64,000 nt of DNA, from positions 557,984-621,983 of the forward strand of contig JABAKD010000003.1 of assembly GCA_012845835.1 (NCBI GenBank), in the 5' to 3' direction. This document shows, piece by piece, positions 10,641 to 21,509 of this stretch. The notes beneath the pieces were generated by a model. That model was given only the letters and a program-made list of their open reading frames with translations. It searched no databases and was not told where the DNA came from. The translations under genes and the position numbers were made by a program. The first letter of the stretch is position 1. Every line of letters starts with the position of its first letter. The DNA is from Undaria pinnatifida. Lineage: Eukaryota > Sar > Phaeophyceae > Laminariales > Alariaceae.

Positions 10641-12140
10641 AGTGTTGGTTTTCTTTATGATTGACCTTCTTTAATACATGTTTTTTCAACTTTTGGAGAC
10701 GACTCCGTCTCCTGCCGGCGTGCCATCCTTCCGAGGTTTGCCCGCTTCGTCAGCAACCGCCGACATAGTTCTCTTCCAAAATATCATCTTCTCCGACACA
10801 AATTGCACATCAACCTCTTGGTAGGAGTCATTACTTTTCACCTTTCTTTACTCTCCTCTTCCTCACACCATCTTTAATAACAATCATGAGGGTGGGGCCG
10901 CCGAAGGCGGCGCCGCCCGATCCTTGTAAGGATATATAAAGTCATTATTTTGTTTCAGGGATTCGGTCAGGAGTTTTTTTTCGTCTCGGCCTGGGTATGC
11001 GACTCGCGGAACTGGAATTCTCGGTCAAATAGCTTCGTTCGAGCGGCGGCTTCGGGGGGCGGCTCCAACGCCCCTCGCCCTGCCGTGTCCGTTCCGCACA
11101 TCGACGTGAACGCGGACGGATGCCGAGCGAAACAAGCGAGAAGTTGCAAAAATACCACATGTCGAGAAGAAATTCCGGAGATTTTTGGTTGTATCTTAAT
11201 GTCTGCAGCGCCTGGATGATTTACAAAATTGGCATCATTTCCAAACGGTAGTTGCTAATGTTTTGAATTTTGCGGTGGCATATACAACTTATTATTATGT
11301 GGTCACAGATTGTGAGACAGAGTAAACCAAACAATTGCAATTAATCAAGGTATGAAGCAAGTGAAATGCTAGCGTACCGGGTACGTGAACACAACAAAAA
11401 ACAGACCAGAGACCATAACAAAAATAGAAAATAAACACAACGAACGGAGTGGTCGCTTTTAAAAATCGCAGTACGAGAAGCAACGTTTTGTCAGTCTTTT
11501 TCGTCGCCGCTCCAAAGAGTCGTTTCGTTTATATTGGTCCACGATCAACGATCCATCTTTCAGGACTGCATAAAAATATCCCACACGAATTTCATGTATA
11601 TTTATCCCCACAAACGAAGCCTGGATGCACTTCTAAAGGTAGGACCTAGGTGTGATTATCAAGGTATTGGTGTTTCGAACGCTTTGTTGTGTGTTCTTGC
11701 AAGAATTGCGCTGGCTACTGACTGTTGTTGTTGCTGGTCAATCCGTTCAGCATCTCGACGTGAACGCGGATGGATGCTGAGCGAGACAAGCGAGAAGCGC
11801 GCAAAAAGAGGTATTTAGAACGGTACTCTCCAGTTATTCTTCGGATCTTGACGTATGGAGCGGTTGATAAAATAAACCTTGGCAAGACATTATTTCCAAA
11901 TTGGCATAATATTTTGTCCCAAAGCTAATAATATTTACTGTAAAAAAATCCCCACGGCATTGCGGTAGGTTTCATAATGCATTTATTTATTCAATTTCTG
12001 TATAGGTACACGTACATACATACATGGATATAGACGTGGCAAGCGGACGCATGACGAAAACGAGGAGGAGGTAGTAGTGGTTACGATTACTGCCCCAGAA
12101 AAATCCACACAGCAGCATTGCGAGTGGCTGCGTCCCCGGG
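10641..12140. other. No gene recognised; palindrome and short duplication
   Basis: At 10893-10917 the sequence is a GCCGCCGAAGGCGGCG palindrome in a GC-rich run, next to GGATATATAAAG, a chance-level TATA-like word. A ~45-base segment (CGACGTGAACGCGGACGGATG..GAAGC/GAAG) occurs at 11101-11145 and again at 11757-11800. Nothing else is identifiable. Confidence 0.4.
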
Positions 12141-12142
12141 GC

Positions 12143-12208
12143 CTCGACGGAGGTATTATATGAGTTCGGACAACTCGACGGAGGTATTATATGAGTTCGG
12201 ACAACTCG
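12143..12208. repeat. 30-bp direct tandem repeat, two copies
   Basis: The unit begins CTCGACGGAGGTATTATATG and is perfectly duplicated head to tail, followed by a third partial copy (CTCGAC). It looks like a recent slippage or duplication event. Confidence 0.8.
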
Positions 12209-12734
12209 ACATGGTTTGTACTCTCGTGCAAGCAATATACTTCGAAGTGGGTACGTACGAGTAAGATCACACACAGCGATGCTCTATCATACACAATGTG
12301 CTTTTTGTCTATGACATATTTTATGGCATGGAGCGAGGGTGTACCATACATTTTCGACACGAAAAATAAGGGGAAAAGTAATCGTTCCTCCTGTTGTTAA
12401 GCTGCGCCACGCGAAGGTCGTAGTAAAAGTCGACAGTATCCACGGAAGAAACCAGTGAGTGGTATGCATTCGTCCTGTATCGCATCGTACGCGTTTGGTG
12501 TTTTTTTTCCCCGAGAAGACTCTTTGGAGGATGGCGTGCTTTGTTGTTGCTGTGGTCCCTGACTCCGTTGCTGTAATCGTTTGCCGGCCAAGTGCAAGCG
12601 GTCGTGTTGGTACGTAACTGACAAATAAGTTTGTGTTGCTTCGTACTTGACGTGCTCCTTGCTGCTGATTGCTGATTGATCATCTCTTCTACCAGTAGTG
12701 ATTTTTGTTTTGTTTTTTTGGCACACTTCTACTC

Positions 12735-13017
12735 TCCATTTTCTGGACATACAAGCCGTGATCACAGGTGTCGTCCTTTTCCCCGCCCTGGTTATTGCCT
12801 TCATTTTGTTTTGCGCATATGTGGTTCAGCACCCACTGATCGTCGATTTTTCATCGAGTGTAGCTAACTCACGCTCTCGCGCTTTCCACAAGTCAATTAG
12901 TGCACAAGAAAAAGCCCCACAAAAATTTATACGAGAACGAACTCGGGGGCATTCGAACTCACAAAATTGACCTACGAGTATACCAGGCTCGAGGATAACC
13001 TGATACGCCACCGGGGC
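12735..13017 (-). mobile_element. tRNA-derived SINE, copy 1
   Basis: On the minus strand the element starts GCCCCGGTGGCGTATCAGG, which resembles a tRNA 5' end with an A box (TGGCGTATCAGG). About 50 bases later is a B-box-like GAGTTCGAATGCC. Downstream comes a family-specific body (GAGCGTGAGTTAGC-type DNA, then CGACACCTGTGATCACGGC). The same head and body occur at 17073-16804, and body-only copies at 56313-56470, 51890-51995 and 61375-61460. The head no longer folds into an intact tRNA by eye, so this is a SINE and not a tRNA gene. Confidence 0.6.
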
Positions 13018-13040
13018 AGTGAGTGATATAGAGCCGATCG

Positions 13041-13075
13041 CCCCGGTGGTCTAGTGGAGTTACACTATTGATACT
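13041..13075 (+). repeat. Isolated tRNA-like 5' half
   Basis: GCCCCGGTGGTCTAGTGGAG contains a good A-box word (TGGTCTAGTGG), but no B box follows at tRNA distance. It starts 24 bases after the end of the SINE head at 13017, in the opposite orientation. It is probably a truncated SINE copy. Confidence 0.4.
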
Positions 13076-13204
13076 ATGAATGGCGTTGGTCCTTGAGTTA
13101 AATAACCACCGCGTTGTGAGCTTTGTTGAATATATTTATTTGCATAAAAGATACGAGAAGAAAAGGATCAACTAACTGCTGAAATCGCCTAGCAGCGTGG
13201 GTAG

Positions 13205-13345
13205 GTACACTTCGACGCGAATCGTCGAGGAAAGAAAATGCTGAATTCTTCTCGCGATAAAAATGAAGGCATGTACGGTAATAGGGACGGGGGAGGGGAG
13301 TCCGCTTTATGACCCTGGGTCTGAGTTATACTACTGCGAGGGCAA
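13205..13345 (+). repeat. Dispersed repeat, 'TTCTCGCGATAAAAATGAAGG' family (single arm)
   Basis: It shares with 29575-29755 the order TCGACG..GGAAAGAA, TCTCGCGATAAAAATGAAGG, a purine-rich GGGGAGG run and 'GACCC.GG.T.TGA.TT'. Reverse copies are at 29902-30080 and 60610-60780. It has no coding signal. Confidence 0.5.
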
Positions 13346-13799
13346 GAGTAGTGCGAGCATCACAATAGATGGGATGGGAAAAAGAAAAGAAGTAAAGTGT
13401 ATTACTGCTGCTGTAGTAATAATACGATACCCAAGCAAGTTGCATCGATCGACTCGATCTGGACCGACTGCTGTATATTATGCAATTGGTCTATGTACAA
13501 CTTCTCTAATCACAGGCCAATATGAGATGATGGTTATTGAACTTGCTGAAGTTCTTAGTGAGTGGTGGTTTCCTCTATCCACGAACCCCGGCCGAGCCGA
13601 TCAATCGAAGGTTGGGTTACACTGTGCGGGGTGATATCGAGGCAGGGGGTCAAATGAAATGTCCGCGTACCGCGGGGTTGGGGTATACGAATACAAAGTC
13701 AGCAGTAGCGCGAGTTGCCCCATTTTTTTCTAGTTGAAAATAACTTAAAGGGTTTCTGAACCGGGGTTGGACCCTGTTCTGTGGTGCTGGCGTTGTATA

Positions 13800-14720
13800 C
13801 GAACCTCAGCTAGCTAAGGCTTCCACACCGTGCGGTGTGGTATTGACCCGGGAGAAGTCGGTTTTCGTCCCCGGTTTGTTGGCGTTGATGGGGTATGGAA
13901 GGATTTCTGGAACGGCGATGGGGCCCTATCCTCATCGGGTGCGTCGAAACGCCCCCCGCCCGTTTGCTGGTCTATCTCCTCACCGGATGTCCCTGGCTCT
14001 ATGAGCTGTGCAGCCACTCAATGATAAGCCAACGTGAATGATAGATTATTATCGCACCATCGCGCGGGGCTGTGTCGGCCCGCGGGAGAAATCGGATATC
14101 GCCCCCGGTTTGTCAGGAGTTCTGAAACGGGCACAGGACTCTATATCCTCCCGTGGTGGCGTTGCCCTCATGTCCGAGCCCCAGCCAATCAGTGGTAAGC
14201 GAATATGGTTGGAGTTCCACGTCGTGCGGGGTGGTGTCGACACGGGAGATCATCGTTATTGTTCCTGCGTTTTTGGAGCTGTAGAGACTCGGGGGATTCA
14301 TGAATCGGGGATGGGACCCCATTTTCCACGTGTGCGACAGAAATGCCCCCCATTGATGGGCCTCTATCCGCCTAGGACGGCGCTGTGGAGCTCGAACAAA
14401 TCAGCGATTAGCCAACGGGATTGGGGTTTTCTCACCGTGCAGGGTGGTGTCGACCCGAAAAAACTCGGTTTGCTTCCCCGGTTGATGGAAGTTTTAGAGA
14501 TGTGGAACGACCTCTGGACCGGGGATGGGACCCTATATCCTCCGGAGGTGGAGCTGGCTCAACATGCGAACCATGGCCAATCAGAAAGTCAGTCGGCCGG
14601 TGGGGTTGGGATTTCCACACCGTGCGGGGAGGTATCATGTGTGGATGGATTCCGATCTCGGCATGCGACCCTATCGTGCCCGGGTGACGCTTACTTTGTG
14701 TATGAATCCTGTCCAATGCG
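13800..14720. repeat. ~210-bp satellite, array A (about 4 diverged units)
   Basis: Units contain TTCCACACCGTGCGG, then 'GGTGGTGTCGACCCG', a 'GGATGGGACCCTAT.CTCC' segment, and 'CCAATCAG..A..GCCAACGGG'. Landmarks recur near 13825, 14062, 14220, 14440 and 14625. The same family forms a second array at 41440-42740. The 249-codon plus ORF over this array follows the repeat and shows no recognisable domain. Confidence 0.75.
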
Positions 14721-14729
14721 CGATCAGAC

Positions 14730-16030
14730 AAAACTGACATATTTTTTTTTTCGTCCAATAAAACTCGAGTCCGAAATACGTCGCTGACAAAATCGTGAGC
14801 GCTGTAGTCGCGTACTGTATCTACAAGAAGTGAGCGATCTACACAGCTAGCAACAAGCAGCAGCATTGCAACAGCATTCGAGGAGTCGAATGACGAAGGC
14901 AGTCATACCACCGTGTTTCGCGCCTGGAACAACGTCAGCACGTCTCTCCACGATCAGACAACACACAGACGGTCGACCTGGGAGGCTCGGGTCAAGATGA
15001 TACTATTATATAATGCATTGTATATTTCAGAAGCTGGCTCAGTGCGCGTCTCTCAGTGGCTACGAAGAAGACACGCAACGGACATGGTCAGTCACCTTAC
15101 TGGCCCCAGATGCTTGATTGAGTTAAAATATCATAAGAAACGCACTTAACACGTTTTGTCGCCAGACTAAAGGGTCAGTCGGCGTGTGGTCGGATTTATC
15201 CGATCAAAATCTGGTGAATGAAGCTAGGAACCGGATTCATTAAAAAAAACGGTAGCTATTAATAGTAGTACATTGTTATGATTAATGGCCTCTATCGAAC
15301 TCTTGGCATTACCTTACATACTGTACGTGCAGACTATGATTGTGTGTGGTGACTTTTTTAGTCTACCAAGTATTGAATCGAACAATTCGAAGTGCTGCCC
15401 TGTCCTACCCGAAGCATGGGTGCCGGCGATGCACCCATGCGGAGCCCTTGTAATAAGGATAATATAATACTCCCGCCCCACACCACCACCTGAAGGCCCC
15501 TGCGTAGAGCTCTGCCCCCCATGGTCTGGGTGTGCTGATCCCGGAATCCGGTTCGATTTGTGCTTATTGGTTGACCTCGCTCGTGCCAGATGCCTCGAAG
15601 CAGCCGGCAGCCTGTCAGTGCGCTGCTACTGACTGGTAGAATTGTGGCCTCGGACAAAGCCCAACCTCGGCCGACTCCAGCGGTACTCGCCGGGGCGAAC
15701 TCCTCCCAGGATCAAATACATACGCCCGTGGCTCGCTCTGCTGCCCCAGCTATCTCTGCCTCGGATGTTTGTGTTGTGTCTGTTACAGCTCAGCTGCGTC
15801 GCCGCTTTTTTCTGCGCAAGTTTCATCCTTGTATGAATGTTGTGATAGCATCGTTCGTTGTTCCGATGGGTGTGTTTTTTGCTTTCCACAAGAAACGCTG
15901 CATTAAAAAAGTGACTATTGCTGCTGCAGTTTGTCCAACATACAGCAGTAGTACGCACGCTGCGGGAGGGTTTCCGGTACTCTGCTGTGATATTTTTTAA
16001 AATACTGCTGTGCAACCACCTGTATATTAG
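14730..16030. other. No gene recognised
   Basis: A 136-codon plus ORF at 15590-16000 and the overlapping minus ORF show no conserved domain. The 14-base word AATAAGGATAATAT at 15453-15466 matches 8504-8517, suggesting more old repeats. No splice-bounded coding exon could be supported. Confidence 0.4.
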
Positions 16031-16180
16031 TGAAACATAGATGTACCACGCAGCTTGCAAAGTTGAGTTTCAACCATTCCATTAGGATTTTAGGAAAAAT
16101 TGAAAAACGCCAGCTGTGAGTACGACCGACTGAATGGTTGAAACTGAACTTTGCAAGCTGCGTGGTACATTAGATCTGTG
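16030..16180. mobile_element. Palindromic MITE, 'GTACCACGCAGCTTGCAAAG' family
   Basis: Left arm ATGTACCACGCAGCTTGCAA and right arm TTGCAAGCTGCGTGGTACAT are exact reverse complements. The arms continue with AGTTGAGTTTCAACCATT against AATGGTTGAAACTGAACT, leaving a ~50-base centre. Outside them, a GAAACATAGAT-like flank is also inverted. A second complete copy is at 23098-23260. It could form a hairpin and encodes nothing. Confidence 0.75.
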
Positions 16181-16249
16181 TTTCATTTCTGATATGGTGT
16201 TTGTGAAATAAACCTGGTTGTTAATACATAGAAATACTTCAAATTAAGT

Positions 16250-16330
16250 ATCACACACAGCTTGCAAAGATGAGTTTCGACAAAATATTCGATCTCACAG
16301 CTGGAGTGTATTTTAATTTTTATAAAATTG
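16250..16330. repeat. 'CAGCTTGCAAAGATGAG' family fragment
   Basis: It carries TATCACACACAGCTTGCAAA followed by GATCTCACAGCTGGAGTGTA. It matches the 3' half of the copies at 36951 and 57766. Confidence 0.55.
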
Positions 16331-16803
16331 AAAAACAATCGGCGAACGCCACGCGGAGGGACTTCAAATTTTGAACAAATTACCGACGGACATGGCCCTG
16401 TTAAATTTTAAGGCAGACGACAGAAAGCGGTATACCGCCACCATTCCGCGCCACCGTGCGGTACAGAATACACCTAGGTTTTTGACCCCGATCCGCGACG
16501 CTAATCAGTCAACTCAGCCTCGTACCGGTTGTTGACACCAACTCCTTGCGGCACATCGTACCGCGGCTTCTCAGCTCGGCCGTCACGTTTCCGGACGCGA
16601 CCCATGACGCTTCCTGTCGCAAAAATACACCATGCCGACCGACTTTATCCAAGCTCTTCACGGCTCATAGCCTTTCAATTTCGAACGAATCTCAACCATG
16701 GGCACAACGTCAGGTAGCATCCATAGAACGACGCGCTTTCACATTCCTTCATATTTCGGATTCCTTTAGAGATATGGGTATATATATATTCGCACACTTG
16801 CAC

Positions 16804-17073
16804 TTTCCAGCTTTTGGACAAGCCGTGGTCACAGGTGTCGTCCCTTCCCCCCGGTTCTTGCCTCCAATTTTTATCGCGCATAGGGTTCAGCAATCCCACT
16901 GCTCGTCGATTTTTCATCGAGTGTTGCTAACTCATGCTCTCGCGTTTTCGGAAAGTCAATTTGTGCGCAAGAAAAACTCCCCACGAATTTATTTGAGTAT
17001 GCACTCGGGGGGATTCGAATTCACGAAACTGACCTGTACCAGGCTCAAGGATGACCTGCTACGCCACCGGGGC
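16804..17073 (-). mobile_element. tRNA-derived SINE, copy 2
   Basis: The minus strand starts GCCCCGGTGGCGTAGCAGGT (A box) and has a B-box-like GAATTCGAATCCC about 55 bases later. A body shared with 12735-13017 and 56313-56470 follows, ending near CTTGTCCAAAAGCTGGAA. It sits inside the element with long inverted repeats, so it inserted later than, or was carried by, that element. Confidence 0.6.
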
Positions 17074-17715
17074 GACCGGCTAATATACCTACCCCCAACG
17101 AATCTCACTTTTTTGACACTCAACAACCCATCTCCCTCGCCTCGGCAAAAGGCTTCTAAGCCGGAGCACGCATCCATACCTATTGTGACTTCCGCTAAAA
17201 CAAACCTACCCGACCATATCCGTGTCGGTAGACCGACTGCGTGGCTACAAAATACATGTAGAAGGCTATGTACAAGACTGCATGTAATATACTACCGATG
17301 CTCCACATTTCGATAATCGAAAGCCGCTGTTTCGTACATAACCAGCAGTGTACGACCACACAGATGACGCCACCACTCAAGAACCTCTTTTTTGTTCAAT
17401 AGGTTTTGGGGTATGGGTAGTGTATTTGTATAGGTTATTTTCCGGGCGTCTCAAGTGTGCCCAAGTTCTTGACTACCAAGTGTAGGTGGTGGCGTCTGCA
17501 CCTTGCGTGAATTTCAACATAATGCGGTATACGAATTCGCAAGGCGGACGTCATCGGATGTATGTGTGGGCCAACAGGGTCGTTCGCGTATAGCGGGACC
17601 GTCACTTCCTCTTTGTCCCTTTGCCCCAGACTTTCCCCGCCATCCATACATACGTAACCCAATACTGGAGCCTGTCCTGTGACCACGGACTTGATTATTA
17701 TGCGAGTTAATGTGA

Positions 17716-17726
17716 GAACAACAACG

Positions 17727-17803
<77 letters not shown>
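17716..17803 (+). repeat. (ACA)n microsatellite, ~29 units
   Basis: A pure trinucleotide run, read as poly-Thr or poly-Val ORFs; not coding. Confidence 0.95.
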
Positions 17804-17804
<1 letters not shown>

Positions 17805-18309
17805 TATCTAATACGCGTACGTGGGGTGTGCGAGCCACGTATGGTGCGAGCTATGTATGGTTGAACAGCGGTTCGTGCTGTGTGCAGAAGGGGTTTTACA
17901 ATGATTGTTCTGAAGGGATCCAAAATATGAAGGAATGTGAAAGCGCGTCGTTCTATGGATGCTACATGACGTTGTGCCCATGGTTGAGATTCGGCCGGAA
18001 ATTGAAAGGCTATGGGCCGTGAAGAGCCTGGGGCAAATTCGGTCCCCATGGTGTATTTTGCGACAGAAAGCGTTATGGGGCGCGCCAGGAAACGGTGACG
18101 GCCGAGCTGAGAAGCCGCGGTACGATGTACCGAAAGGAGTTGGTGTCAACAACCGGTACGAGGCTGAGTTGACCAATCCGCGTCGCGGATCGGGGTCAAA
18201 AACCTAGGTGCATCCTGCTGTACCGCATGGTGGCGTGGAATGGTGGCGGTATACCGCTCTCTGTCGTCTGCCTTCAATTTCACTACACTCTCGTACGAGT
18301 ACACTATTT

Positions 18310-18700
18310 TTTTCAGGGCTTGTCATGGACCGGCCCGGCCCGGCCCATCATTTTTTCATGTAGTGGGCCGCGGCCGGCCCGGCCCATCCACTTTTTTTTT
18401 CATGGGCTGCGGCCCGGCCCGGCCCATTAATTTTTCATAGGATGGGCCACGGCCCGGCCCGGCTCATCAATTTTTTTGAGGATGGGCCGTGGCCCGGCCC
18501 GGCCCATCAAATTTTCAGAGGCCGGGCCGCCGCCCGGCCCGGCCCGTCAATTTCTTTTAGAGGGTGGGCTGCGGCCCGGGCCGGCCCATGACATTCGCAG
18601 CGAGGCCCATAATACACGGGCTTCATATGGGCCGGCCCGTGGATTTGAAGAGCCGGCCCATGGGTCGGCCCACGGGCTGGCCCATGTTCTACCCCGTACT
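18310..18700. repeat. GGCCCGGCCC minisatellite, array A
   Basis: About nine copies of a 40-60 bp unit made of GGGCCGCGGCCCGGCCCGGC-type DNA, CCCAT and an AT-rich spacer (CAATTTTTCATA). The same unit forms an array at 22110-22840. Proline/arginine-rich ORFs across it are repeat artefacts. Confidence 0.85.
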
Positions 18701-18747
18701 AAAAAGTGCACACTGACGTTCTTTTATATTTTCGTATTGATTATTAT

Positions 18748-19592
18748 CAGGGTAGTCCTCGGGAAAATTCCCGAGGTAATTTTCCCGTGCTGTACGTCGG
18801 TCCCGGTACTCGGCGGAATACCGTCATATTTGGGCAAACCGTGTACCGCCGAAGGCGGTACCGTCAAAAATCGAAAAACCGTCAACCGTTTAAAAAGTAC
18901 CGTCATTTTGCAGCACCGCCATAAAAGTACCGTCAAATAAGCGAAGTACCGTTTCCCGTTTAGAAACACCGTCATATTCAGAACCGTCAAAGATTGTAGG
19001 GTGATGGTTTTCATTGAATGTTTTCATGTTTTAGGTTTTATTGTTTTATTGTTTACAGTATTAGTATTGTTTTATTGTCTTATTTTGGTGCTAAATGTCT
19101 AAATGTTGTTTCGCGTGAGGCTGGTGAGTTTGTCAGCTTGACGGTTCGACGATTAGTCTAGCCTCTATTCGTCCGTTCTATATAGGTATGCAGGAACATC
19201 AGCGGGGTGGTCCCGGCATGCTTGATCGCCGCCCGGCAGGTACTGTCAAGTATTTCGTCATTCGTAATTCTGTATTTCTCAGTGGCGGAACCGTCATATT
19301 TCAGTACCCTCAAAAAAGTACCGTCAAATTTGGCAGTACCGGGACCGGTACCGTCGTTTTGCAGTACCGCCAAAAAAGTACCGTCAAATATCGAAAAACC
19401 GTCTACCGTCTAGAAAATACCGTCACTTTTCGATACCGCCGAAAAAGTACCGTCAAATTCGGCGATACCGTGTACCGCCAAAAGTGGTACCGTGAGAAAT
19501 CGAAATACCGTCAACCGTTTGAAAAGTACCGTCATTTCGCAATACCGTCCGATCTGGTACCGTAAAAAAAAACGGTACCGAGGACTACCCTG
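18748..19592. mobile_element. hAT-like non-autonomous transposon (845 bp)
   Basis: The left end is CAGGGTAGTCCTCGG at 18748-18762. The right end is CCGAGGACTACCCTG at 19578-19592, a perfect 15-bp terminal inverted repeat. Both sides carry ATTATTAT (18740-18747 and 19593-19600), a perfect 8-bp target-site duplication. CAGGG ends plus an 8-bp duplication are the hallmark of the hAT superfamily. The inside is mostly ACCGTCA / CAGTACCGCC words and has no transposase-like ORF, so it must have been moved in trans. A subterminal 9-bp inverted pair (CCTCGGGAA / TTCCCGAGG, 18757-18776) overlaps the left end. Confidence 0.85.
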
Positions 19593-19679
19593 ATTATTAT
19601 CGGCTAATAGTATTGCCAGGTATTAGACATAATTTTATACCGATTCGTAGCCGTTTTATTTTGAAACATTCTCAACTCG

Positions 19680-19742
19680 TCAGCTGTGACTGAAAAATTT
19701 GTGTCGAGTGTCGATACACATCTTTGCAAGCTGCGTGATACC
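19680..19742. repeat. Reverse fragment of the 'CAGCTTGCAAAG' family
   Basis: It contains CAGCTGTGA and CATCTTTGCAAGCTGCGTG, the reverse of the family end at 23103 and 40680. Confidence 0.5.
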
Positions 19743-19769
19743 CCTTATTCATTTCAGGATCTACTATCA

Positions 19770-20570
19770 TCATACTTCCCGTAGCTGCTTCCGGCCCATG
19801 AGGCACACACATCCACTGCCCACTGAGTCTTGATCCATCAACCAGCTACAACGTAGCAAATCCAATGCGTGCTCCGATAGATTATGTTCCGACTGGTGGA
19901 CCACCACCTCCTTCTGTTCCTGCGACGTCCACACCAGCAGCATGACCTGCTGCTGCGATACCCGCACCTGCTACAACAGCTGCTGCAACGCCTGCACCTG
20001 CTCACGGTCTTTCATCCGAAGAGAACAAAGATAACGCTCTACCTGGTAGTTTTTTTTTCTTTTCGTGGCGGCTTTCCATGCGACTGCAGCAGCAGCAAGC
20101 TTCATTCTTGGTTCGACAACGACACCCACAAAGAAAGGTCAATGTCACTACGGGTTTCGGCTCAAAGGTGCCCCCTGTCTGGCCCTGCTTCGCGAAGTAA
20201 GTGTTCACCGGCGATTCTGTCTGGGCCGAACCATGGCGACAACGTCAAATAATTGCTGTCTAAAGCGCGGAGAAGGCAAGGAGTGTCCCCTGTGCACTCA
20301 CAACTGTACGAAGGCTTTGATAAGACATTGCAGAAGGATGACGACGCAGAGTGGAAGTTGGTTGTCGCCGCGACCAGGAGATCAGCACAAAAGCAACGTT
20401 TCAGCGCGCAGAGGCGTTCGTCGAGGCATCAGGTGGGTAGTTGTGAAGATCGTGCTTCTACGATTCGTAATCATTTCGAGAAAGAGGGCAAGAGTTTCTT
20501 GGCTGGACACAAGATACTCTTGATGGGGATACAAGTTGTGTATCAACGAGAATATACATGCACGAGGTAG
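19770..20570 (+). pseudogene. Possible decayed coding region, function unknown
   Basis: One plus frame reads like protein from about 19798 to 20040 (..MRAPIDYVPTGGPPPPS.., then an Ala/Pro-rich stretch, then LSSEENKDNALP), but a TGA interrupts it near 19940. The same frame continues to a TAA at about 20200; that TAA lies inside the word GAAGTAAGT, a good donor context. A second frame at 20253-20570 reads hydrophilic and helix-like (VHSQLYEGFDKTLQKDDDAE.., RNHFEKEGKSFLAGHKILL). I recognise no family. It may be broken exons of a repeat-encoded protein or real exons with introns I have misplaced. Confidence 0.25.
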
Positions 20571-21509
20571 TGTACAGCAGTGTACAGCGTAGATGTCGTT
20601 CCGATATTAAGTCGACTAAACTTGCATCATCTGTCATGTTGTGCTTTGTAAAAAAAGAATAGGAGTATAATTTATATTTGTTGTTATTTTGTTTCCGTTG
20701 TTGGATTATGATATCTCTTTTTTTCGTTTCTTCTTTTCTTTCGTTTTGCTTGCTTGCCAAGCAAAGGGGCAGCATCGCCACAGCTAGCTAGCGCAGAGCG
20801 CAATAGGTGTAGCGTGGTGAGAGGAGAGGCTGGGCACCGCGTGGGCAAGCAAACACCACAACAGCGAGGACCAGAGGGTCGGGGTTGGGATGGGCTGGGC
20901 TGGGCTGGGACGGCTGAACGCAGCTATTGGAAACGAAGGCATGCACCGAAACTATAAATAATAAATACTCCGTACATTGGTTTACTATGACTGTCTCACA
21001 GCAGTTTGTGACCACATAATTTGTATATCTCTATCATAGGATGAAGAATCAGCACGGGCAATGGGTGTACTGATTTCGCTCGGAAAAAAGAACGGATTAC
21101 GTAACAAAAAATTGTTAATTTGAATTTCATCACAATGTCGTATATTACTTCTATAAATCCTACTGTATACAACAGAAGGCTATAGAATAGCGGAGAAGGT
21201 ACTCGTATACGACACAAGAAATAATACTAAGAGATGTACTTCGAAGTAAAAGACGACAGACTCTGCTGGACGGGTCCTAAATTGTCGAATTCCTGCTAAA
21301 AGTGCTGCTTGCTGCTGTGCATTGCAAATATTTCAAGTTATAAATTAAAAGAAAAATTGATAACTTCAATGATCTGCTTGGTGCTTCGTACTGTATACCT
21401 TGGTAGACAAGAAACAGCTGATACCAGGATACGCATTTAATATTTCCCTCTAATACCCGTTCCATTTCGTTCATGATTATGTTTATTTGTGTAAATTCCT
21501 CTGGCACAG
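20571..21509. other. No gene recognised
   Basis: AT-rich DNA with a GGGCTGGGCTGGGCTGGGA pentamer run at 20890-20909. No conserved ORF or repeat family seen. Confidence 0.4.

Larger units (their letters stand above)
16402..18276. mobile_element. Element with ~370-bp inverted terminal repeats
   Basis: 16402-16775 and 17903-18276 are inverted copies of one another. Matching landmarks include AAGGCAGACGACAG, GCGGTATACCGCCACCATTC, ACCTAGGTTTTTGACCCCGA, CAACCATGGGCACAACGTCA and GAACGACGCGCTTTCACATT on one arm and their complements on the other. The ~1.1-kb interior holds a SINE copy (16804-17073) and an (ACA)n run, with no transposase-like ORF. Long inverted arms fit a foldback or MULE-type non-autonomous transposon. 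No target-site duplication was established. Confidence 0.65.

Noticed and set aside
10893-10940. Promoter with TATA box (GGATATATAAAG)
   Set aside because: No supported gene start lies downstream on either strand; the word is expected by chance.
13041-13110. tRNA gene
   Set aside because: Only an A-box half is present; there is no B box, no T-loop and no acceptor pairing by eye.
14038-14787. 249-codon plus ORF
   Set aside because: It follows the ~210-bp satellite, has no domain, and the other array of the family does not keep the frame.
16546-17316. 256-codon plus ORF
   Set aside because: It crosses a long inverted-repeat arm and a reversed SINE; its reading is that of the repeats.
17435-18049. 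204-codon minus ORF with poly-Val
   Set aside because: Created by the (ACA)n run and an inverted-repeat arm.
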